Of a stretch of DNA of 36,427 nt, positions 31,199 through 36,427 are shown piece after piece. The stretch lies in NCBI RefSeq assembly GCF_018070465.1, contig NZ_JAGPXT010000045.1, positions 1 through 36,427 of the forward strand. Direction: 5' to 3'. Position 1 is the first letter of the stretch. Every line of letters starts with the position of its first letter. Both the position numbers and the translations under genes were made by a program. The stretch comes from Micromonospora sp. C95. GTDB taxonomy: Bacteria > Actinomycetota > Actinomycetes > Mycobacteriales > Micromonosporaceae. The notes beneath the pieces are model-generated. The model was not told where the DNA came from and made no database searches. It worked only from the letters and a program-made list of their open reading frames with translations.

Positions 31199-32313
31199 GT
31201 CCGATCGCCGTCGTAGACGCGGGGCACCCGGGTGCTGCCGAACCGGGTGACGATCTCGTAGTTGATGGTGCCGACCACCTCGGCCCAGTCGTCGGCGGTG
31301 GGCTCACCCTCGGCCCCGTCGCCGAACAGGATCGCCACGTCGCCGGCGGCCACCGGGTCGTCGCCGCAGTCGAGCACGAACTGGTCCATGCAGACCCGGC
31401 CGGAGATGGTCCGGCGGACCCCGCCGAGCTGCACCGGGCCGCAGTTCGAGGCGTGCCGGGGCACGCCGTCGGCGTAGCCGAGCGGCACCACGGCCAGGTT
31501 CGCCTCGCGTTCGGTGGTGTAGGTGTGGCCGTAGGAGACGCCCGCACCGGCCGGCACCCGCTTGGTCAGCATCACCCGGGCACGGGCGGTCATCGCCGGA
31601 CGCAACCCGTACGTCTCGCCCGCCACCGGGGAGAGGCCGTAGACGGACAGCCCCGGACGGACCAGGTCGAAGTGGGTGTCCGGCCGGGTCAGCGTGGCCG
31701 CCGAGTTGGCCAGGTGCCGGTAGCGCGGGCGCAGTCCGGCCCGCTCGACCATGGCCAGGCCCTCGTGGAAGACCGCCAACTGCCGGTCGGTGGTCGGGTG
31801 ACCGGGCAGGTCGGCATAGACGAAGTGGCTCCACACCCCGACCACCTCGACCAGCCCGTCGGCCTGTGCCTTGGCGGCGGCGTCGAGCAGGGCCGGCCAG
31901 TCGGCGACCGTCGCGCCACCCCGGGCCAACCCGGTGTCGATCTTGAGATGGAGACGGGCCGGGCGGCCGGCCTGGCGGGCCGCCGCCACCATCTCGTCGA
32001 GCTGGGGCAGGCTGGCCAATCCCAGGTCGACGCCGGCGGTCACCCCGGTGTGCAGCGGCAGTCCCGGCGCGAGCAGCCAGGCCAGCACGGGAGCGTCGAT
32101 GCCGGCCGCGCGCAGCGCCAGCGCCTCGTCCAGGGTGCAGACGCCGAGCCAGTCCGCCCCCGCGTCGAGTGCGGCCCGGGCCGCCGGGACCATGCCGTGG
32201 CCGTAGCCGTCGCCCTTCACCACCGCCATCAGCTCCGCGCTGGTGCCGGCGCGGAGCCGGTCCACGTTCTCCCGGATCGCATCAAGGTCGACACGTACCT
32301 CGGCCTGCCACAT
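31195..32313 (-). CDS. alr: Alanine racemase
   Basis: Alr makes D-alanine for peptidoglycan using PLP. The 372-residue protein has the PLP Lys33 in AVVKGDGYGHG, the second catalytic base Tyr261 in GVSYGHTYTTER, and PLP/phosphate contacts in HLANSAATL, RPGLSVYGLSP and GRVCMDQFVLD. The length is normal. It lies between nnrD (41 bp upstream) and the hydrolase gene, matching the usual actinobacterial order. Confidence 0.98.
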   Translation of the reverse strand: MWQAEVRVDLDAIRENVDRLRAGTSAELMAVVKGDGYGHGMVPAARAALDAGADWLGVCTLDEALALRAAGIDAPVLAWLLAPGLPLHTGVTAGVDLGLASLPQLDEMVAAARQAGRPARLHLKIDTGLARGGATVADWPALLDAAAKAQADGLVEVVGVWSHFVYADLPGHPTTDRQLAVFHEGLAMVERAGLRPRYRHLANSAATLTRPDTHFDLVRPGLSVYGLSPVAGETYGLRPAMTARARVMLTKRVPAGAGVSYGHTYTTEREANLAVVPLGYADGVPRHASNCGPVQLGGVRRTISGRVCMDQFVLDCGDDPVAAGDVAILFGDGAEGEPTADDWAEVVGTINYEIVTRFGSTRVPRVYDGDRT

Positions 32314-32354
32314 GCCCCCACCCTACTTTCCGCGCTGATCACCACGGCGGGTAC

Positions 32355-33824
32355 TCAGGGCAGACGCGCCAGCACCGGACGCAGCGCGGCGACGACGTCC
32401 GGCGCGGTCACCGGGCCGCCCCGGGCCGCTTCCCGCCCGGCCAGCCCGTGCAGGTACGCCGCCGCGGCGGCGGCCCGCTCGGCCGGCAGCCCCGCCGCGA
32501 GCAACGAGCCGAGCAGTCCGGCCAGCACGTCGCCGGTGCCGCCGGTGGCCAGTGCCGGGGTGCCGGTCGGATTGACGTACGCCCGCCCGTCCGGCGTGCC
32601 GACCACCGTGCGATCCCCCTTGAGCAGCACCACAGCGTTCATCCAGGCGGCCAGTCGAAGCGTGGCGGCGACCCGGTCGGTACCCGGCTCCTCCCCGCAG
32701 AGCCGGGTGAACTCCCGATCGTGCGGGGTGACCACGATCGGCGCGTCCCGGCGGCGTAGCTGGTCGGCGAGGGAGCCGTCGACAAGCAGGGTCAGCGCGT
32801 CGGCGTCCAGCACCACCGGCACCGGGGCGGCGAGCACGGTCCGCAGCTCGGTCGCCGCCCGCTCGTCGGTGCCCAGCCCCGACCCACACACCCAGGCCTG
32901 CACCCGACCGGCATCGGCGACCCGGCCGGTGGCGATCACCGAGGGATGCTCGCGGACCACCTCCTCCCGGGCACCCCCGGCGTAGCGGACCAGGCCGGTC
33001 GGACCGGTGAGCGCGCCGCCGACGGAGAGCACCGCCGCGCCCGGGTACGTCGCGGAGCCGGTGGCCACCCCGACCACGCCCCGCAGGTACTTCTCCGAAC
33101 TGGGGCCGAGCACCGGCCACCAGTCGGTCACGTCCGACCATTCCACGACGTGCAGCGCGGGGCTGCCGCGCAGCCACGGCGTCAGGCCGATGTCGACAAG
33201 TTCCACCTCACCGGCGAGCGCGGCGGCGGGACCGACCGCCAGGGCCGGCTTCAGGGCTCCGAAGGCCACCGTCACGTCGGCGCGCACCGCGTTCGGACGG
33301 CCGGACGGCGTCAACGGCACCGCCCCGGTGTCCACCGCGACACCACTCGGCACGTCCACCGCCACCACATTCGCCCGCTCGCCGTCCCGCCCCCGGTGTC
33401 GCAGCAGGCTCGCCGCCAACTGCTCGGCGGTCTCCCGCAGCCCACCGCGACCGCCGATGCCGACGATCCCGTCGAGCACCACGTCCACCACGGCCGGCGG
33501 TCGCGACACGACCCGTCCCCCGGCGGCACGCAACGCGGCCAGCCCGACGGCGTGTACCCGATCCGGGGTGAGCAGCAACGCCGACACGGCGGCACCGCGC
33601 CGGGCGAGCCGGGCACCGGCGTACAGCGCGTCGCCGCCGTTGTCACCGGAACCGACGAGCAGCAGCACCGGCGCGGCGTACACCCCGCCCCGCTCGGCCA
33701 GCAGCAGCGCGCAGCGGCGGGCCAGCCCGGCGGCGGCGCGTTGCATAAGCGTGCCGGGCGGCACGGTGGCCATCAGGGCGGCCTCCGCCGCACGTACGTC
33801 CGCGACCCGCCAGACCGGTCTCAT
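32355..33824 (-). CDS. nnrD: Bifunctional NAD(P)H-hydrate epimerase / ADP-dependent dehydratase
   Basis: This enzyme repairs hydrated NADH/NADPH. The 489-residue protein fuses two domains. The N-terminal epimerase (YjeF_N, about 1-210) has LLLVGSGDNGGDALYAGARLA, VLDGIVGIGGRGGL and VDVPSGVAVDTG. The C-terminal dehydratase (about 220-489) has GVVGVATGS, HDREFTRLCG, LLKGDRTVV and the nucleotide-loop TGGTGDVLAGLLGSLLA. It heads the leftward unit that contains alr, the hydrolase and tsaE. In many actinomycetes acpS and glmS lie just upstream, and here they are replaced by a divergent two-gene cassette. Confidence 0.96.
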   Translation of the reverse strand: MRPVWRVADVRAAEAALMATVPPGTLMQRAAAGLARRCALLLAERGGVYAAPVLLLVGSGDNGGDALYAGARLARRGAAVSALLLTPDRVHAVGLAALRAAGGRVVSRPPAVVDVVLDGIVGIGGRGGLRETAEQLAASLLRHRGRDGERANVVAVDVPSGVAVDTGAVPLTPSGRPNAVRADVTVAFGALKPALAVGPAAALAGEVELVDIGLTPWLRGSPALHVVEWSDVTDWWPVLGPSSEKYLRGVVGVATGSATYPGAAVLSVGGALTGPTGLVRYAGGAREEVVREHPSVIATGRVADAGRVQAWVCGSGLGTDERAATELRTVLAAPVPVVLDADALTLLVDGSLADQLRRRDAPIVVTPHDREFTRLCGEEPGTDRVAATLRLAAWMNAVVLLKGDRTVVGTPDGRAYVNPTGTPALATGGTGDVLAGLLGSLLAAGLPAERAAAAAAYLHGLAGREAARGGPVTAPDVVAALRPVLARLP

Positions 33825-33907
33825 GCCACACCCCGCTTCCCGATCACCCGGCCAACCCTACCGGCGCGGGGGTCGCAAGATAGCCGTCGGCCGCGCGTCC
33901 GGCAACG

Positions 33908-33952
33908 CCTGTGGACGAACCAGGGATACGCCTGCCGCCGGTTGTCCACAGG
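33908..33952. promoter_or_regulatory. Inverted pair of DnaA-box-like sites upstream of the EspC-like gene
   Basis: A perfect 9-bp inverted repeat, CCTGTGGAC (33908-33916) and GTCCACAGG (33944-33952), has a 27-bp spacer. The right part contains TTGTCCACA (33942-33950), which is the actinomycete DnaA-box consensus. The left part read on the minus strand is TCGTCCACA (33918-33910), one base off. The pair lies in the 195-bp gap between divergent nnrD (33824) and the EspC-like gene (34020). It may be a DnaA site or an unrelated regulator's operator. Confidence 0.5.
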
Positions 33953-34019
33953 GCACGACCGTCGACACCGTCACCGCCTAGCGTCGTCGCCGTCGTGTCG
34001 ACGCCAGGCGGGAGGAACG

Positions 34020-34316
34020 ATGGCCGAGGAGAAGTTGGCCGTCCGGCCGGAACTGTTGCACCGGGTGGGTCGGTCGCTGGGTGACGCCGGCTACCGGCTG
34101 GCGCAGGGGATGGCCGGTGGGCGAGGGCTGAGCGCACCGGCCCGGGAATGGTCGACGGCGCGGGCACTCGCCGACCTGGAGGCGGCCGTGCACGCCTGGT
34201 CCGGTCGGCTCGCTGCCCGGGTCGCGGAGACCGGCGACGCGGTACGCGCCGCCGCCGGGGCATACGAGTCGGTGGACGCCAGGGCCGCCGCCCGGCTCTC
34301 CGCCCTGCCCCGATGA
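34020..34316 (+). CDS. EspC/DUF2580-like protein with YxxxD type VII secretion motif
   Basis: This is a 98-residue, all-helical small protein, a probable type VII (ESX-like) secretion substrate. The pattern LAVRPELLHRVGRSL, then EWSTARALADLEAAVHAW, ending GAYESVDARAAARL fits the EspC/DUF2580 group. YESVD (82-86) is the YxxxD/E secretion signal near the C-terminus. The ATG at 34020 follows GGAGGAA. It overlaps the DUF1023 gene by 4 bp (ATGA), so the two proteins are made together and may dimerise. The family call is from pattern recognition only. Confidence 0.75.
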   Translation: MAEEKLAVRPELLHRVGRSLGDAGYRLAQGMAGGRGLSAPAREWSTARALADLEAAVHAWSGRLAARVAETGDAVRAAAGAYESVDARAAARLSALPR

Positions 34317-35914
34317 ACGCACCCGGTCCGGCTGTCGGTTACGCCCAGCTCTCCACGATCGACCCGGCCGCGTGGCGGGCCACCGGATCGGCCTGGGCCA
34401 GCCTGGCCGGGGTTGCCCAGCGGCGCGCCGGTGAGCTGGCCGAGGGCGACGCCGCCCTGCGCGGCGGCTGGTCCGGCAGTGCCGCCGGGTCGGCCAGCGC
34501 CCGGCTGACCGGGCTGCGCGAGGAACTTGTCGCACTGGTTCCGGCCGCGATCGAGACCGATCAGGTGCTCGCCGAGTTCGCCGCGCGGTTGGTGGCCGCC
34601 CGGGCCCGGCTCACGGCGGCCGTGGCGTTGGCCGCCGCCACGGGTGTGCTCATCGACCGCCGGGGTGGCGTACGCGCCGACCCTGCCCGGCTGCCGTCCG
34701 AGCGCACCGGCCCGGCGGTGGCTGAGGTGGCCTCGGCCCTGCGGGATGCCCTCGACCTGGCCGCCACGGCCGACGGGGAGGCCACGAAGCGCCTCGCCCG
34801 GCTGACCGAGGCCGGGCGTACCGGCTGGACGGCCCGGCCACCGTCGTACCGTCCACCGCCGGACGCCGAGCCCGGTGCGGTGCGACGCTGGTGGGCCGGG
34901 CTCACTCCGGCCGAGCGTCGCTGGTTCGTGGTGCACGAGCCGGAGCTGACCGGGCGGCTCGACGGGGTGCCGGCCGAGGCCCGTGACCAGGCCAACCGGC
35001 TACTGCTCGACGAGCGGCGGACGGCGTTGCGCGAGCGGTGGGAGCAGTTGCTGGGCCGAGTGCCCCGAGGCCCGTTGGAGGCCGCCGGGCTGCGTGGCGT
35101 CGAGGCCGCGCGGTCCGGGCTGGACGCCCTCGTCACCCGGCTGGAGTCGACCCAGCAGCCACGCGCTTACCTGCTGGGTCTCGACGTCGGCGGTGAGGGA
35201 CGGGCGGTGGTGGCGCTGGGCAACCCGGACCGGGCCACCGAGGTGCTCACCTACGTGCCCGGGATGACCGCCGGCCTCGACGACGCCACCGGCGAGCTGG
35301 GCCGGGCGGCGCGGGTGCTGGCCCGCGGCGCCGAGCTGGCCCCGGAGGCGCAGACCTCGGCGGTGCTCTGGTTGGGTTACGACGCCCCGGACTCCCTGCA
35401 CGAGGCGGCCTGGGACGGACAGGCCCGCGCGGCCGGGGAGGCACTGCACCGGTTCCAGGATGGTCTGCGGGCCACTCACGACGGCCCGCCGGCCCGACAG
35501 ACCGTGCTCGGGCACAGCTACGGTTCGTTGGTGGTGGGCACCGCCGCTCGCGACCATGGCCTCGCGGCGGATGCGCTGGTCTTCGTCGGCTCACCCGGAG
35601 TCGGTGTGGCGCATGCGGCCGATCTGGGCGTCCCACCCGGGCAGGTGTGGGCCAGCACCGCGCCGGACGACGTGATCCGGTTGACCCGCCCGCCGGACGC
35701 TCTCGCCCTGCGGACGGCGCTCAGCGTCTCCCCGGTCGGCATGATCGCCGGCTGGCTGGCCGGGCCGAGCGACGAACGGTGGTTCGGGCGCGACCCGGCC
35801 GAGCCGAGCTTCGGCGGGCAGACGTTCCCCAGCGGCCGGTACGGCCACACCGGCTACTGGCATCCGGACAATCCGGCGCTGGACGGCATGGCCCGGGCCA
35901 TGCTGGGGCGCTGA
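34313..35914 (+). CDS. WXG-like N-terminal domain fused to DUF1023 alpha/beta hydrolase
   Basis: This 533-residue protein is a predicted serine hydrolase possibly exported by a type VII-like system. Residues 1-115 are helical with a WxG motif, Trp53-Ser54-Gly55 in LRGGWSGSAAG. The middle region (about 120-270) includes WWAGLTPAERRWFVVHEPE, typical of DUF1023 proteins. The C-terminal domain (about 285-533) has the nucleophile Ser402 in GHSYGSLVVG, the acid Asp452 or Asp453 in STAPDDV, and His512 in YGHTGYW. ATG 34313 overlaps the stop of the EspC-like gene. No membrane helix or N-terminal signal peptide is visible. Substrate unknown. Confidence 0.88.
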   Translation: MNAPGPAVGYAQLSTIDPAAWRATGSAWASLAGVAQRRAGELAEGDAALRGGWSGSAAGSASARLTGLREELVALVPAAIETDQVLAEFAARLVAARARLTAAVALAAATGVLIDRRGGVRADPARLPSERTGPAVAEVASALRDALDLAATADGEATKRLARLTEAGRTGWTARPPSYRPPPDAEPGAVRRWWAGLTPAERRWFVVHEPELTGRLDGVPAEARDQANRLLLDERRTALRERWEQLLGRVPRGPLEAAGLRGVEAARSGLDALVTRLESTQQPRAYLLGLDVGGEGRAVVALGNPDRATEVLTYVPGMTAGLDDATGELGRAARVLARGAELAPEAQTSAVLWLGYDAPDSLHEAAWDGQARAAGEALHRFQDGLRATHDGPPARQTVLGHSYGSLVVGTAARDHGLAADALVFVGSPGVGVAHAADLGVPPGQVWASTAPDDVIRLTRPPDALALRTALSVSPVGMIAGWLAGPSDERWFGRDPAEPSFGGQTFPSGRYGHTGYWHPDNPALDGMARAMLGR

Positions 35915-35959
35915 CACCGGTACCGGCGGCCGGGTCGACCGCCGGTGACCGGAAGCCGG

Positions 35960-36427
35960 CTACTCCACGGTGACGGACTTGGCGAGGTTGCCGGGCTGGT
36001 CGACGTCGTGTCTCCGGGCGGCGGCGATCTCGGCCGCGAACACCTGCAACGGCACGGTGGTCACCAGCGGCGCGAGCAGCGTCGGCGTACGCGGCACGTG
36101 GATCAGGTGATCGGCGTAGCGGACCACCGACTCGTCGCCCTCCTCGGCGATGACGATGGTGCGGGCGCCCCGCGCGGGTACCTCCTGGATGTTCGAGACG
36201 ACCTTGTCGTGCAGCATGCCCCGGCCCACGGGAGAGGGCACGATGCAGATCTCACCCGGGCCTTCTGGTCCTTGGCGTGCCGCAGCGCCATCAGGGTGTC
36301 CATGGTCTCGCCGGACTGCGAGATCACCACGATCAGGGTGGACCGGTCCAGCACCGGGTCGCGGTAACGGAACTCGCTGGCCAGTTCCACCTCGCAGGGA
36401 ATCCGGGCCCAGTGCTCGATGGCGGGC
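35960..36427 (-). pseudogene. glmS: Broken glmS (glucosamine-6-phosphate synthase) fragment with internal deletion and frameshift
   Basis: Intact GlmS makes glucosamine-6-phosphate from fructose-6-phosphate and glutamine. Reading leftward from the window edge, the frame gives PAIEHWARIPCEVELASEFRYR and ISQSGETMDTLMALRHAKDQKARV, the first sugar-isomerase domain. It then stops making sense at about 36250. A second frame resumes with ICIVPSPVGRGMLHDKVVSN and runs to the C-terminus, DVDQPGNLAKSVTVE, stop at 35960. By E. coli numbering about 150 residues (roughly 372-519, including the sugar-site Glu and His) are absent at the join. The near-invariant PRNLAK motif reads PGNLAK. The 5' part lies beyond the window. 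A sequencing error cannot explain the missing codons, but an assembly join could. Confidence 0.85.

Noticed and set aside
29610..31547. A 645-codon minus-strand frame covering tsaE and the region upstream
   Set aside because: Only its last 162 codons are TsaE. The rest is a shadow of the hydrolase and alr genes, both in other frames of the same strand.
35960..36427. glmS disruption as a single-base sequencing error
   Set aside because: A one-base correction cannot restore the roughly 150 missing codons. A real deletion or an assembly join is needed.
1..36427. CRISPR arrays, tRNA/rRNA genes, insertion sequences, prophage
   Set aside because: No regularly spaced repeats, cloverleaf-like segments, transposase or integrase motifs were recognised on either strand.

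Overview
The window is high-GC actinobacterial chromosome, most probably from Micromonospora or a close relative (Micromonosporaceae). The evidence is strong G/C third-position bias, many GTG starts, GTGA/ATGA overlaps, a WhiB-family protein, a BldM-like regulator, an XRE-DUF397 pair, a GroEL with a His-rich tail under CIRCE control, and secreted LCP and xylanase genes. No rRNA, tRNA, CRISPR array, insertion sequence or prophage was seen. The conserved gene order follows, from memory, the Mycobacterium tuberculosis stretch choD-guaB3-guaB2-DUF5319-(sigD)-whiB3-groEL1-groES-tsaD-rimI-tsaB-tsaE-alr-...-nnrD-...-glmS and the Streptomyces whiD-bldM-sigD-guaB block.

Layout, left to right. 1-1651: a cholesterol-oxidase-like GMC flavoenzyme, cut by the window edge. 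1855-4440: an LCP cell-wall ligase convergent with an M1-type aminopeptidase. 4546-7264: guaB3 and guaB, two IMP dehydrogenase paralogues transcribed leftward. 7461-9412: a DUF5319 gene, a BldM-like regulator with a degraded receiver domain, and a divergent WhiD/WhiB3-type iron-sulfur regulator. The sigma factor gene expected here is absent. 9651-11891: a small membrane protein of unknown function and a membrane-anchored molybdopterin oxidoreductase. 12080-14324: groES-groEL with two CIRCE operators around a recognisable promoter. 14488-17486: an overlapping XRE-DUF397 pair, a THUMP-like methyltransferase flanked by copies of a short repeat, and a YbaK-type deacylase. 17697-22182: a XylF-like binding protein, a one-domain ATPase, a XylH-like permease and a ROK repressor, which looks like a xylose uptake unit. 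22326-24757: a DUF4142 protein and a CopC-CopD fusion.

24771-33824 is a leftward block holding the bacterial t6A tRNA-modification genes tsaD, tsaB and tsaE with rimI, alr, nnrD and an alpha/beta hydrolase. It is split by ung and by a secreted GH11 xylanase with a CBM13 domain. The xylanase and the xylose transporter, about 5 kb apart, suggest local xylan use. 34020-35914 is a two-gene cassette: an EspC-like protein with a YxxxD motif, then a WXG-DUF1023 alpha/beta hydrolase. It looks like a type VII secretion substrate pair, and a pair of inverted DnaA-box-like sites lies upstream. The window ends in a broken glmS copy that lacks roughly 150 internal codons and changes frame.

The most notable points are the type VII-like hydrolase cassette with its DnaA-box pair, the broken glmS, the GuaB3 paralogue with serine in place of the catalytic cysteine, the BldM-like protein that has lost its phosphorylation residues, the tandem CIRCE promoter, and the xylanase set inside the t6A gene block.
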